Below are positions 1 to 11,718 of a stretch of DNA of 64,000 nt, piece after piece. The notes under the pieces are model-generated. The model did no database searches, had not been told where the DNA came from, and saw only the letters and a list, made by a program, of their open reading frames with translations. The DNA is from Hemileia vastatrix (lineage: Eukaryota > Basidiomycota > Pucciniomycetes > Pucciniales > Zaghouaniaceae). A program made the translations under genes and the position numbers. The DNA lies in the NCBI GenBank assembly GCA_030280995.1, contig JASXTE010000015.1, positions 18,675,001 through 18,739,000 on the forward strand. The letters are read 5' to 3'. Position 1 is the first letter of the stretch; every line of letters starts with the position of its first letter.

Positions 1-945
1 TTATTAATGATAAAAAATTAAAAATTAAAAGAAAATAATATAAAATGAAACAGAGAAATAAATGAAATAAAAAAAAAGAAAATAGCATTGGCCGGCCAAT
101 TGATGAGCCTTTCCCCACCAATGCTTGCCCACATCCAGGCGACCCAGATGTGGTAACACCATAATTTTTGGGATGTTCCATATTTAAATCCTAATAACCC
201 CCATAAAAAATTAAAAGAAAAAAGTGAAAAAAAGAAAATAATCTAAAACTACTATCTAACACAACCATAAACACAGCAATAAGAAGAAAAGAAAAGTTAG
301 AGTCCAATCCAAAGAAATGATCACTGAGTGGGCTCCCTCTAATAAGTAATAATAATGGGAGACCACCAGTGATCCTCTGCCACTCCAAAGAAAAAGGAAC
401 CCATCCAAAGCCAGTTTAAAGTTATAGTGGACTAAAACCTGAATAACAAAACCAGAACTAGGACTCAACTAGTACAAACAAAATACTTGAAACCGAAATT
501 ATGGGGTAACTGTTCTACAGAGCAGCCAGCTCATCAGTTACCCCCACACTTGCCAAAATAAAATCTAGAAGCCCCCCCTGGGTACCTTCTAACAAAAACA
601 CAACAACATCAATCACAAAAAACCAAAACTAATAAGCTGAAGAGTCTGGCACTTGAAGACCAAAAGAATTTCCAGTTTAAAGTCATAGAGCACGAAAAAC
701 CTGTGAAGAAAAAATAATACTAGGGTTCAACCAAACTAAGAGAAGGGGTTCAAAACTGACAATCTGGGGTAACTGTTGATAGAGAAGCCAGCCCATCAGT
801 CACCCCCACACATTTTACAAGGCAAAATCTAGAAGCCCCACCCATGGGTACCCTCTAACAATCTTTTCCAAAAAACAGATGCACAGTATCACCACAAAAA
901 TATCCAAAATTAAAGAATGGTCTGTAGTTTATCCTCATTGTGGAA
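1..945 (-). other. 3' non-coding region of gypsy element A
   Basis: This stretch lies downstream of the integrase of element A, which reads on the minus strand, and has no convincing gene. It holds two related units near 411-600 and 672-862. Each starts with a weak family 1 hairpin and then has a 10-bp-stem hairpin beginning GGGGTAACTG. It resembles 14,420-14,950 in element B and 63,450-63,960 in element C (reverse orientation), so it is 3' untranslated element sequence. No copy of the 3' LTR of A is visible, so A is truncated or continues past the left edge. Confidence 0.7.
503..544 (-). repeat. 10-bp-stem hairpin, element A copy 1
   Basis: GGGGTAACTG at 503-512 pairs perfectly with CAGTTACCCC at 535-544 across a 22-nt loop. 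A second copy at 766-806 has one mismatch. Elements B (14,843-14,883) and C (63,507-63,547) carry the same hairpin with AATTG/CAATT instead of AACTG/CAGTT, a compensatory change. Confidence 0.8.
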
Positions 946-2397
946 TCAATCTTCTTCACTTCTTGTGCCTCTAGGGTAAAATCTCTTCACCTGATCCGCA
1001 GCCACCCTCTTCTTTAGGACTGCACCATCCAACTCTTCCAAAACATAAGAGCCTCCAGAAACCTGAGATCTGACTCTGTAAGGCCTATTCCATCTGTCAG
1101 CAAACATCTTTCCCCACTTACTCTCCAAAATTCTATTATATACCAGAACCAAACAACCAGGTTTCAAGGGATTCCTGAGTCTATGAGCCAACTTCTTGTC
1201 CCAATATCTGACTGATTGATTTCTTATCTTCATCATCCTAGAGTATGCCTTCTCTTGACATTCCTCTTTACATTCTAACTGTTGCATCCTGGCACAGAGA
1301 AACTCTTCTGTTGAGCACAAATCATCCCAGTCAATTCCAAGATAAGATACAGCTTTCAAATCCACTGGTAGAACAGCCTTCTGACCAAAAATCAATTCAT
1401 AAGGAGAATAGCCAGTTTATCTTTTCACAGTGACCCTATCAGCAAATAACACCAAGGGTAAATAATGCCTCCATTTTTCAGCACTATCTCTGCACATCTT
1501 CAACAAAGCATTCTTGATAACCTTATTACCTCTTTCAACCATGCCTTCAGCTTCAGGATAATAAGGCGTAGCCAACCAGACTTTAGAGCCAATACTTGCC
1601 ACAGCTTCTTTGAATTCAGCTTCAAAATCTGGCCCTGCATCAACAGTCAACAACTTAACCAACCCATACCTAAATACCCATTCTTTCTTCAAAAACTCTG
1701 CCACATTCTTGGCTGTCAAATTAACCAGAGGCACTGCCTCCACCCAACCAGACAAATTATCCCTGGCAACAATCAAGTTTTTATTCCTGCATTCCTTAAT
1801 ATGAAAAGCATCCAAAATGACTCTTACAAACACAGTTGATTCACCAGTAGCACGGCCAACCTCTTTAGTTTTCAAGTGACTTATTCTTTGACATTCTTTA
1901 CAAGATTGAATCCAACCCTGATCAGCCAACTTCATACCTGGCCACCAAAATCTGTCTGCTACTCTTCTGTAAGTCTCCCCAAAGCATCTATGACCAAGTT
2001 TTTCATGCAAAGACTTCAACAACAACTCTTGACCCTTCTTCTGAGTCACCACAACTTGAGGATTTGGATGCCTCCTCCTCATCAACCTTCTTCCTGACAC
2101 ATAAAGTCCAGGACTTTTCTTCTTGCTTGCCAACCAAGTATTATCATCACAAATATCTGGCCTCTCCAAGGTCAACAGATATTCGACCAAAAAAAAAATA
2201 AAACCCAGTCTGACCCCAGGTCTCATCTTCAAAATCCAACAAAACAACATCCAAGGATACCACCCTATCATCAAAATCACCAGTTTACACATGAGCCACA
2301 CAACCGGCCCATCCAGGACACCAATCTCTAAACTTTGGTAATTCCCTTCCCTTCCACTGAATCCTATGAGAATCCAGTTCACTAACAAACACACCAT
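946..2397 (-). pseudogene. Element A integrase (broken)
   Basis: This is the C-terminal part of a Ty3/gypsy Pol polyprotein. From the N-terminus there is a linker, then an HHCC zinc-binding module (HEKLGH about 30 residues before CKEC), then the DDE core with Asp in VILDAFHI, Asp in TVDAGPDF and Glu in GMVERGN. An integrase tail follows, ending RGTRSEED. An in-frame TAA near 1,415, between VTVKR and TGYSPYEL, splits the frame. The same protein in element C (61,991-63,203) reads VDGGPEF where this copy has VDAGPDF. The copy is most likely inactive. Identification is firm from the ordered motifs. Confidence 0.88.
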
Positions 2398-2485
2398 TCT
2401 TCAGATTTGAGCCATCCCAAACAACAGCCCCATCTTCATCAACAAAAACATCCTGATCACCAGAATCAAGATCAGAAACATCCAG

Positions 2486-4704
2486 TTAATCCTCTTGGAA
2501 GAGGACAGAACAATCATCCAGTTTAGCCTCATGGGGGAGGAGAGAAAAATTTTCAGCACCCTTTGTGCTGGCTCTAACAACTGGGACATCTTCATCAAAC
2601 TCTTTAGGATCAGAATCTTCATCTATGGGCAGTCTTCTTGACAATCCATCTGGCATTGTAAAATTTTTACCTGGCTTCTGCACCAAGTCAAAAGAAAATT
2701 TTTGAATAAACGCCACCCACATAGTCATTGGAGTATTTGGAAGACTAGGTGATTTGATCATTTGAACCAGAGATTTAGGGTCCACCTGCAGCTCAAAATT
2801 CTGCCCCCACAAAACATTTTGTAGCTTCTTTAAGATCTTTGCTACACCGCACAATTCCAACTTTGGCTGAGAGTACCTAAATTCCACCTTTTTAAAAACC
2901 AAAGACTCATACCTTACTGGCCTGAACTTCCCAGATTTATCTTCCTGAGACAAAACAGCACCAGCAGCAATATAACTTGAGTCCACCACCAGATAAGTTT
3001 TTCCAGCTTCCCTTCCATAATCCAACTTGTGAAGAATAATATCTTCACCCACCACCTTCTTCAACTTCTGAAAAGCCTCTTCACACTCTTCAGTCCATTC
3101 CCACTCTGCATCTTTCCTGGTCAACCTCCTTAAAGGTGAAGCCAACAAAGAAAAATCTTTAATGAAAATCCTGAAATACACACAAACTCCCTAAAATCCT
3201 CTGACTTCAGCAGTTTTTTTGGTCCTTGGCCATGACTGAATTTTATTAACCTTCTTTTTTGCCATAATCCTTCCTTCTTTACATACCACATGCCCAAGAA
3301 TTTCCAGAGCTGGAACACAACAACAAAACTTTGACCCAGAAATAGTCAAACCAGCCTCTTTAATTCTAAAAAATACTCTCTCTAGATTAATTGCATATTC
3401 CCAAACAAACCTCCTTATACCTGGGTTTTCTTCCAGCACTTCATTTCCATAATCAGTGGTTGGTCCTTTAATTCCACTGTCATCAATAAAAATACCAGCA
3501 TGAGTAGGTACCTCATCCTGTAAAATCCAAGTCATTTGTGCTTAATAAACTGCTACTGAATTAGTTGCTCCTTGAGGCAACCTAGTGAGCTGAAATCTCC
3601 CCAGAGGAGTCTCAAATGTTGTGAGTGGCTGGGAAACAAAGTGAAATCTCTTTAATTATAACCATCCATAAAATCACCCAAACCATAAAACACCCTTCCA
3701 GCAAAGGCTTCCACAAAGTCTTCTGCACTTGGCAGCATCCCTGCATCCTTGATAGTAACTCTATTCAGGGCTCTAAGATCATAAACCACCCTGAGTTTCC
3801 CATTCTTCTTTTTACCACAGAACACTGGAATTGAGTAACTAGAAGTTGATTGTTATTACAATCCAGTTCTGACTCTTTCCCTAACAATCTCCATAAAATC
3901 ATCACTTATAGCAGAAGGAATTGCAATAGGTTTGATTTTCCAAGGTTCATGAAAAACCACAGGAATCAAGTAAGGTTCCCCATAAGAGTGTTTCAACACA
4001 CCCCTTTCCTCTTCAACAAATTCCACTGCCTTCTCCCTTAGCACAATAACGTGAAACAAAAACTTCTTTTCCTCCTCAGACAACCAACCATCAGGGCCAA
4101 AATTAACAACCTTCAACCTTTCCATTTTCACTCTAGCAGTTTCCTCAAAATCAGGAGGATTCTTTACCAGAGGAGTACAGTATGGATCTCTTGACAACAG
4201 AGGTCTCTTCAGCGGAGGATTCAAACCTACAGGCATAGGCTCATTGACAGGCCTAATCTTCTGCGCCACCTTCTTATACTTTGCGGCTCTACCATCAACT
4301 TGAGGGATCTTCAGGACCTCTTCTTCACCAGACCTGGAACAAAAACCAAGGGTTTCCCCGTTACTCACATGTGTGGCCAAGGTAATGTTTTTGAAAGGTG
4401 TAGAAGAAACCCTAGCGGTGCACAATTGGGAGGACTTATTTTTACTCCAAAATCTCACCACTCCAATGCTTTTCTGCCATCCCACATCTTCATCTTCACT
4501 TCCATCCACCAAATCTTCAAATCTTGATTCATCTTCAGAATCACATTTTCTACTACTGTGCAGTTTATCCTCATGAAGGAGGTCCAAAACTAGATCTTTC
4601 TGATCTTCATTCTTCAAAAATTTGTGCAATTTAACCTCTTGCTGGAGGCCCAAAACAAGATCTTGCTGATCTTCACAAAAATAATTTTTGTCTTCATTCT
4701 TCAT
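2486..4704 (-). pseudogene. Element A reverse transcriptase-RNase H (broken)
   Basis: This is the RT and RNase H part of element A Pol. An acidic N-terminal linker (from 4,704) leads to the RT: KNGKLRVVYDLRALNRVT, the motif A region GLGDFMDGYN, and the catalytic FIDD in HAGIFIDDSG near 3,480. RNase H lies at 2,486-3,000, with VDSS, KLELCG and QVDPKS carrying the acidic residues. Several lesions are visible: two stops near 3,855, a stop and frameshift near 3,640, a stop near 3,545 and one near 3,190. The RT belongs to a fungal gypsy lineage whose motif B reads TRLPQG. Four family 1 hairpins sit at about 2,483, 2,518, 4,559 and 4,624, inside or beside the frame. Not functional as it stands. Confidence 0.88.
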
Positions 4705-5020
4705 TATCTTCAGATTTTTTTCTTGATTTTCTTGAATTATCTTGAAATTTTTATATTCTTTTCTTGGGGTTTCTTCTTGCCTACAAAACTTTCTTCATTA
4801 TCTTCAGATTTTTTTCTTAATTTTCTTGAATTATCTTGAAATTTTTATTTTCTTTTCTTGGCTTTTCTTCTTGCCTACAAAAATAACCAGGGGTTTCCCC
4901 AATGCTCACAGACTTGGCTAAGGTAATGTTTTTGAAAGGTGTAGAAGAAACCCTAGTGTTGCACAATTGGGAGTACTTACTTTTACTCCTCAATCTCACC
5001 ACTTTAAAGCTTTTCCGCAT
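4300..5020 (-). repeat. Duplicated segment in element A Pol linker
   Basis: Sequence at about 4,400-4,480 recurs at about 4,935-5,018; both encode a stretch containing RVSSTPFKNITLA. Between them a roughly 100-bp unit (4,691-4,793 and 4,794-4,886) is in tandem. The duplication breaks the protease-RT frame and is absent from the related element C. Confidence 0.7.
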
Positions 5021-6484
5021 ATCTTTCAATAAAGATATATAACCCATTTTCCTTTTTGAAATTGAATTAAAATTAATTGAAAATCTTGAAAAAGAACAAA
5101 GACTTGATAAAAAATTTGAAGAAGACTTGCAAATAAGAGAAACATTAAAAAGAGAAAGTTGAAAATACACTTGGTATATCTCCAAGGGAGCTGACCTATT
5201 ACAACCTGGGATTTCCTCACCTTGGGGAGAGGTTGTAGAACTTGGGTAATCAGCCCTCATCATTCTAAAAAAAGACAGACTCTCTCTAGAGCCTGCGCCA
5301 CACTCCAAAAATCCTGTGGCGGCACCTACTTCCTTTCTCCTCTTAAAACAATCCATGCATTGACATATGGAAGACAAACCAGGCCTGGTTTCCCAACCAT
5401 CATCTCCAGGAGATGATAAACTCATTTGAAGCCTTCTCTCATCTTCACCAGTTAACTCCAAACTAATCCCCATGTCAAATTGATAGCCAATTCTTGCCTG
5501 GAAATCCATCAAGAACGGCCCGCCTAAAACTGCTTTTACATTACCTTTAGCAATGTAAAAATGAGCCTTTCCGGAGGCTCCACCAACATCTAACTTAACA
5601 AATTCAGAGGTTCCCATCAACTCCATTACATGACCACCTATACCTCTTAAATTTCCACAAATTCCAGTTTTAATGGGGAGGTCCAAATGAGTGGCCTCAA
5701 AAGAAATCAGGTTAATCTGTGAACCTGAATCAATTAATTCCCTAGCCTCCCTGCCATTCAGAGTGACGTTTACATATCCTAGAGGTGCAGAAAAATGTGT
5801 TTCCAACCCCTCTCCAAACGTCTCCACAGAATCATATAGGTATTCCACATCCCCAGAAGAAAACCTTCTCCTGGTCAACAACCTTTTTTGTCTATCAGGA
5901 AGCCCAGGACTGAAAGCATACAGTTCCCCATGAGTGAGAGAAACCTGACCCTGATTTATCCTATCTAGAACAGAGTCCATAACATTAGATTGGCCAGAAA
6001 CTACTGGCCTCTCAAAGTGAACCCTTAGCTTTACTACCTTGATCCTAGAATTGTCCTGAGGACCAGAACCGCCAACATATTTTCCATCTACAGGAATCAA
6101 ACCAGATCCCTCACCAGAAACTCTGACCCCAGCAGGGCTTTGCAATGAAGCCAACGGAACCTCCTCCTCAGAGTCTGAGTCTACATCCATAGGCATTGGC
6201 TCACCATTAAGGTCCACTGCTCCAAAGCTAGGGGGGCCCATATTACAAATCCCCTTCTGCATTCTATACAGCTCCTCTTTGCTGTACTTCTTTCTAGATG
6301 CACACAGATTAGGATCCCCTTTAGAGGGCTTAGGCTTTGGTTGGGCCTGAGAACTGCTTCTTGGTCTACCCACCTTACCTGCCTCTACGTCATAAACACC
6401 AGCCAAGCACTCACCACTTGACTGTCCTCCGCAAGAGTATAAATCTAATCCACCAAAAGAAGTAGAAAAAGAGACTTTGTTCAC
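4817..6484 (-). pseudogene. Element A Gag C-terminus and aspartic protease
   Basis: An open frame of about 555 codons. The N-terminal half is basic and Gag-like (FSTSFGGLDL, shared with B and C). A retropepsin-type protease follows with the catalytic triad in ELIDSGSQINLIS and the flap/substrate region ending in VLGGPFLMDFQARIGY. The catalytic Asp is intact, unlike the copy in element B. The last 180 codons run into the duplicated linker. The frame is continuous with the upstream gag through two in-frame stops near 6,569 and 6,550, so the polyprotein is interrupted. Confidence 0.85.
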
Positions 6485-6568
6485 CTCCTTCCCTTTCCCC
6501 TTGACGTCTTCATCTTTCTTAGTAGAAGAATTCCCCTGAGCAGGAATCTAATCAAATCTTGGCCTCCG

Positions 6569-7639
6569 CTAATTGATACCAGCCCTCCTCCTGACCATGT
6601 CCACAGGAGCCTGCCCCTCACTGGGCTTGACAAACTGACCATCAGGGAACTTGAATACTCTTCCATCAAATTCTACTTTGCCCTCTGACACATCTCTGTT
6701 CAGGGCCCAAAAGTCATTGGACTTATGTCCTCTCCTTCTGCAATAAGAGAAAACCCAAGGGTCATTCCTACCAGCCCGCCTATCAAATTCCCTGGGCTGC
6801 GGAGGTGCCTTTTTGGCCTTCTTTTCCTCCTGCACAAAAATATGAAGCTGTTTTGTCAGATCAGCCAACTGCTCTACCACTGGGTCCCTCTCCTCTTTGG
6901 GAACCTTCACCATGTTCTTCCCTTCCTTCTCTACCTTACTCTCCTCTTCAGCCAAAGCCTCATTGACTTTGATGAAATATTTGGCGCACCCTTCTTGGTA
7001 AGTGTCCACCACCAATAACTTCAGATGGGCCTCCACCACCTCCTTCACCTTGTCCAAGGCAGGCAGATTTTGATCCCCATTAGAGAGAGTCTTCATCAAG
7101 ACTTTCCTTGATAACTCTTTTAACACATCCATCCTGACATCTCTAGCCAAGGCAGACCAAAAAACATCTTTGAAAGCATTTTCATGCGCCAGGTCATCCA
7201 CTTCCACCAATTATTCCACCACAGGATCAAACTGTAACAGAAACTTCCTGTAACTGTGTAAGTTACCCACACCGCCATAAGAATGCCATTCACTGAAAAC
7301 CTTATTCATATCCACCATAGTGAACCTGACACCCCACCTATCTACCATTTCCCTACACAATAACTTCCAATATCTCTTCTTGTAGCCAAACATGGCCACA
7401 ACCACCTTCTCCACCACCCTATCTCCAATGAAGAAGATGATTTGCTTCACCATGTCCAGGTAGGAAGCACCGTCAACACCAGCAGCAGTTTCATACTTCT
7501 CTAGAAACCACTTAACATCATCACAATTAAACTTGGTTCCATCCCAAGTTTTAATCCTAACGCATTCCCTAACCATCACCACAGGCGGACTTTCCCCCCC
7601 ACTGACATTCACCATAGGAATAGAAGATACAGAAGCCAT
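6569..7639 (-). pseudogene. Element A Gag (broken)
   Basis: The capsid-like Gag starts at the Met of MASVSSIPMVN (7,639), the position matching the Gag start in B and C. An in-frame TAA at 7,211-7,213 replaces the Tyr codon that element C has in FDEVVEYLILVDEL. The nucleic-acid-binding knuckle is degenerate: C and B have CSYCNRRGH followed by C, here it is FSYCRRRGH with Phe in place of the first and last Cys. This Gag probably cannot bind zinc. The frame ends at a TAA after RRRAGIN. Confidence 0.85.
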
Positions 7640-7713
7640 TCTTCCAGACCACAATACCAAAAAGAGCCAATCAAAGGCAACAAAGAATACAAATAACTAA
7701 CAGATCCTTGAAA

Positions 7714-7730
7714 CCCCATGTTGGGCACCA
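7714..7730 (-). promoter_or_regulatory. Primer-binding site of element A
   Basis: Read on the minus strand, TGGTGCCCAACATGGGG lies 4 nt inside the LTR edge. It is close to TGGCGCCCAACGTGGGG of element B, the form known from retroelements primed by lysine tRNA. The tRNA assignment is inference. Confidence 0.7.
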
Positions 7731-7734
7731 GAAA

Positions 7735-8359
7735 TGTAGACAATCCTATAGTACTAGCTGTAGGCCTTGACCAAGGGAGTTAGAGTAAAACCAGAAGAAA
7801 AACCCCTGTCCCTTTAGAAAAAATAGAGTGAGATCTACCTATTATAGTAAATTGGTTCCTGTTTACCAAAAACCCCTTTTCCAATACACTTGACTTCTTG
7901 ATCAGTCAAGAAAGTAGTCTACAGACAGACTACCACACCAAAGAACTGAAACGCGGACTAATTTCCACACTAGAGAAGGCAATAATACTTGATGTAGGTT
8001 TCAAATCCACACCAGAGACAGCAATGATACTTGCTATAGCTTGCAAGACTATAACAGAGAAAACAGTTGCTAAGCTAAGTTAAATGAAGAAATTACTTGC
8101 AACAAAAACAGCCAAATTGTGGCCAACAAACAGTGAAAACTGAGTGAGGAACAAGGATATCACCGCCAGATGGTTGAATGATAATTAAGGTTGCCCCAAA
8201 CTGTCGTCATCACTATATACACACAGACTACTAATCAAGAGCCCATGCACACCTGTGAATCCAGCATTCCTAACCACCAAATTGCATAAAACCTCCCTAG
8301 AAGCGCTTCCCAGCCCTCTAGCACTGAGGCGAGCGGTCCGCCTAGCACTGGGAAGCCCA
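7735..8359 (-). repeat. 5' LTR of element A
   Basis: About 625 bp from TG at 7,735 to CA at 8,359, directly outside the primer-binding site. It is directly repeated, with divergence, at 8,361-8,985. No 3' partner is visible at the left edge of the window. Confidence 0.75.
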
Positions 8360-8360
8360 C

Positions 8361-8985
8361 TGTAGACAATCCTATAGCACTAGCTATAGGCCTTAACCAA
8401 GGTAGTTGGAGTAAAACCAGAAAGAAAAACCCCTTTCCCTTTAGAAAAACAAGTGAGATTTACCTGCTACGGTAAATTGGTTCCTGTTTACCAAAAAGCC
8501 TCTTTTCCAAACACTTGACTGCTTGATCAGCCAAGAAAGTAGTCCCCAGAAAGACTACCAAACCAAAGAACTGAAATGCAGACCAATGTCCACACAAGAG
8601 AAAGCAATGATACTTGATGTAGGTTGCAAATCCACACCAGAGAAAGCAAAGATACTTGCTATAGCTTGCAAAACTATAACAGAGAAAACAGTTGCTAGTG
8701 AAGTTAAATGAAGAACTTACTTGCAACAAGACACAGCCAAATTGTGGCCAAAAACAGTGAAAACTGAGTGAGGAACAAGGAAATCACCTCCGAATGGTTG
8801 TATAATAATAGATATTCCCCAAACTGTCATATATTGTAAATACACACAGACCACCACCCTAAAATCCATGCACAGCAACACCTTTGGCACCTGTACCAGC
8901 CAAATTGCATAAAAAAACCCTTCAGAAGCGCTCCACAACCTCCTAAAACAAAGGCGGCCGGGCCGCCTGAAGCAGCCCCGCCTCC
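8361..8985 (-). repeat. Second, diverged copy of the element A LTR
   Basis: This begins with the same TGTAGACAATCC start as 7,735 and aligns along about 600 bp with many substitutions. It has no internal region of its own and sits head-to-tail with the first copy. It is either a solo LTR of an earlier element or the product of LTR recombination. It runs on into the 455-bp tandem repeat. Confidence 0.7.
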
Positions 8986-9767
8986 CTGAAGCCAGAAATC
9001 CACTAAAAACATCAAATCTACTTAGAAAAATGCACTACCACTACTAAAACCCTTAAAACACAAAATTAAGCTATGACAACATTGTGACATAAAACATAGA
9101 GCCAAATTAGCCCTATCTAATGGTACTAAGCACTTAACCCTAAGACTTAAGGTTAGCCCGTAAAACACGAAAAACAAAATTAAAAAGCTATCTTTTATAA
9201 TGTAATATGAGGGAATGACCCCTTAAAACTTAGGATAAGAAAAATGTCCACAAGACATGAAATATAGAGAAAAACGGGGGCTATCCAATGGTAGTACCCA
9301 CATACCCGCAGTCCAAATATTCACGGAATAAATCCAGAAAAACACCCTATTCTTAAGACATGCACAAACAGCACCAAACTGCACAACAAAGGCCCCTGCC
9401 AATGTTGGAATACCACACCGCCTGAGGCGGCCTGACCACCCTGAAGCCAGAAAACCACCAAAAACACCTAAACTACTTAGAAAATTCACCTACAAGTACT
9501 AAAACCCTTAAAACACATAATTACACTACAACAACATTGTGACATGAAATGTAGAGAAAATTCTGCTCTTTCCAATGGTACTAAGCACTTAACCCTAAGA
9601 CTTAAGGTTAGCCCATAAAACACAAAAAACAAAATTCAACAGCAATCTTTTAAAAATGAAAAGTGAGAAATTATCCCCCAAATACTTATGCTATGAAAAA
9701 TATCCACAAGACATAAATTATAGAGAAAAGCCAGGGCTATCCAATGGTAGCCTTTAGATTCCCATTA
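8984..9767. repeat. 455-bp tandem repeat, interrupted by element B
   Basis: Unit 1 is about 8,984-9,438. Unit 2 starts at about 9,439, stops at 9,767 where element B begins, and resumes at 27,723 for about 125 bp. The two parts of unit 2 sum to about 454 bp, which confirms the outer edges of B. Shared landmarks are CCCTGAAGCCAGAAA, ACAACATTGTGACAT and CTATCCAATGGTAG. No gene is seen here. Confidence 0.8.
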
Positions 9768-10895
9768 TGGTAAGGTAAACTCTTACAGTCGCCTTGTTGT
9801 AAGCAGAATCCGGAGGAGATATGTGGATTTAGTGGAAAACCCCGTCCTTCCAACAAAAATAACAAAGTAGGTGTTCTAAATCGCTAAGCTACCCAGTCTA
9901 TTTAGATCAGATGAAAAATTAATACTGAAACTCTTGAAAATTTAACGCTTATTGAGATTTAATGATTGTGGCTGTTGAGAAAAGAAATACTGATAACAAT
10001 TAAGGTGTACCAGTGAAAGATCTGAAAAGATTGACTTTTATGTTTTTATAACAATTTGAATTTTTATGAGACAGCAATAATCAAGTCTCAGTGATGAAGA
10101 CCTTTCCAAAGATACCCTTTATGAAGTGTGATTTAAATTGTTGAGTAGTATTTCTAAAATGTTATATATAAAGTATAAAGTTATAAGGGTATTACAATTT
10201 ATTTAATTTGTTGAGTAATAAAAAAATGAGACAGTGGAATTTAAAATTCAGCTGTATGATGTATGATGATTGTAAGATGATCCCCAATTTCGAGTCTGAG
10301 AGGCTCTTAAGTATACCTAGTCACGTGCCTAAGTTTCCCCTCCAGAGCTCAGCCAGAGCCCATCTGGAGCCCGTCCAGAGCTCATACGGAGTCCGTCCGG
10401 AGTCCAAACCGAGTCTGTACGGACCTCCGGACTCAATTAGAACCTTTAAAACTATAATAAAAAAGTCTAGAAAAATTAAACATGATAGAGATACTTCCCC
10501 TTTACATTTCAAACTAATTTTTGTAGCCTGCGCAGCTCTAATCACCTTGTGAAATTACTCAAAGTTAAGTATTTTCTAAAAACCTAAATATTTTCATATA
10601 AATTTAAAATTCATTTAAAAATATAAGAAAAATAGTAAAAATTCTGGGAAAATTTCCCAAGGCTCTTGAGTGACTCGACTTGATACTTATAAACGTTTCA
10701 GACCGTAAAAATAAGTTTTCTCCGTAAAATAATTTGTTTTCACGTAGGCATTCGCTTTTGACCAATTTCTTCATATTTAAAACTAAAATAAATTAAATAA
10801 AACCCTTTTTTATAAAAAATAATAGCTCCAATCTTGCACACCGTAATAACTCCATTTACGTATTTAGGTGCCATACTAAACTTTAGGCTACCACA
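9768..10895 (-). repeat. 3' LTR of element B
   Basis: An LTR of about 1,128 bp on the minus strand, from TGTGGTAGCC (right edge, 10,895) to TTACCA (left edge, 9,768). It matches 18,394-19,059 plus 27,252-27,722 (5' LTR of B) and, inverted, 53,881-54,996 (5' LTR of C). It is not a solo LTR, because a polypurine tract abuts it at 10,896. The small frames inside it are not genes. Confidence 0.9.
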
Positions 10896-10909
10896 TCCTC
10901 CCTCCAATT
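10896..10909 (-). promoter_or_regulatory. Polypurine tract of element B
   Basis: On the minus strand TTGGAGGGAGGA directly precedes the LTR start TGTGGTAGCC. This is where plus-strand DNA synthesis of an LTR retrotransposon is primed, and it marks 9,768-10,895 as the 3' LTR. Confidence 0.8.
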
Positions 10910-11018
10910 GAGAATGTCCCCATTCTTAAAACTTTGCATAAGTGATTGAGCACAATATTCATCTTTAACCTTCAACCACCATCTTCTTCAATCAACTTTA
11001 AAATTCATCTTCACCATT

Positions 11019-11718
11019 ATGTCTTTCAAAGAACTTGTCGCTCCATGTGAACTTTGCGCTTGCTACCAGGTACCTTGTTTAATGTCCAACCCTGATCTTC
11101 CTGGCAGAACCACTTGCAACTTATGCCGTGTGAAAAAAGTCAAATGTAACCGGCCAATAGTTCCTTCTAAAACAAATGTATATTTAGGACCAGCAGCTCT
11201 CCCTGATCCCACAACTTTTAAAAAGCGATCAAAAATTCCTGTCTTCTTAAAACGAATAAGATCAAAAACAGCTTCAACATCAAAAGTTCAATCTTCATCA
11301 GCAGATCCTGGCCTAATTTTGCCTTCACAAGATCCTAATCCTATAAGGCCAGTGCCCCCAACCAACTTTGCTGAGACTATGTTTCCTGGCTCTAAGTGTA
11401 AGACCCTATTATCTTACTAAAAAAAAAACTTTTAATCAAAATTGACTAAACCTATAACTTAATAACATATTTGAAATTCTAGCTGTCGAAATAACCAACA
11501 CTGATGACGTTGGCAAAGTGAAGACGGACTATATTAATCATTATCCAAGTTTTCATCTCTATCTATTTCTTGAATTTACGAATGAATTGAAACGAAAAAT
11601 GCTGGCCTATTTTCAAGAAACTCCAGCTAATAACCATGAAGACTTCATGAAAAGAAGAATTTTAATGCAAAGATTTGATAATGATGTTGAACAATTTCAA
11701 AGAAATTATCTTTTCTAA
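11019..11718 (+). CDS. Zn2Cys6-type cysteine-cluster protein, antisense cargo of element B
   Basis: A two-exon gene, exons 11,019-11,397 and 11,483-11,718, with a GTAAG..CTAG intron; splicing keeps the frame and gives about 204 residues. The N-terminus has C10-x2-C13-x6-C20-x12-C33-x2-C36-x6-C43, exactly the spacing of fungal Zn(II)2Cys6 binuclear clusters, with a basic run RVKKVK between the last two Cys. A Ser/Pro/Lys-rich linker follows, then a helical C-terminus containing LAYFQETPANN. DNA binding is inferred from the cluster; the extra C15 and the basic residues in the second half are atypical. It lies between the polypurine tract and protease of B, on the opposite strand. A related C-terminal exon occurs at 13,769. 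No frame damage is seen, unlike everything around it. Confidence 0.65.

Noticed and set aside
10208..10552. 114-codon frame in the 3' LTR of B
   Set aside because: Repeated in all LTR copies with frame changes; part of the LTR, no protein motif.
9768..10895. Solo LTR
   Set aside because: A polypurine tract and the body of element B adjoin it, and the partner LTR with primer site is at 18,394.
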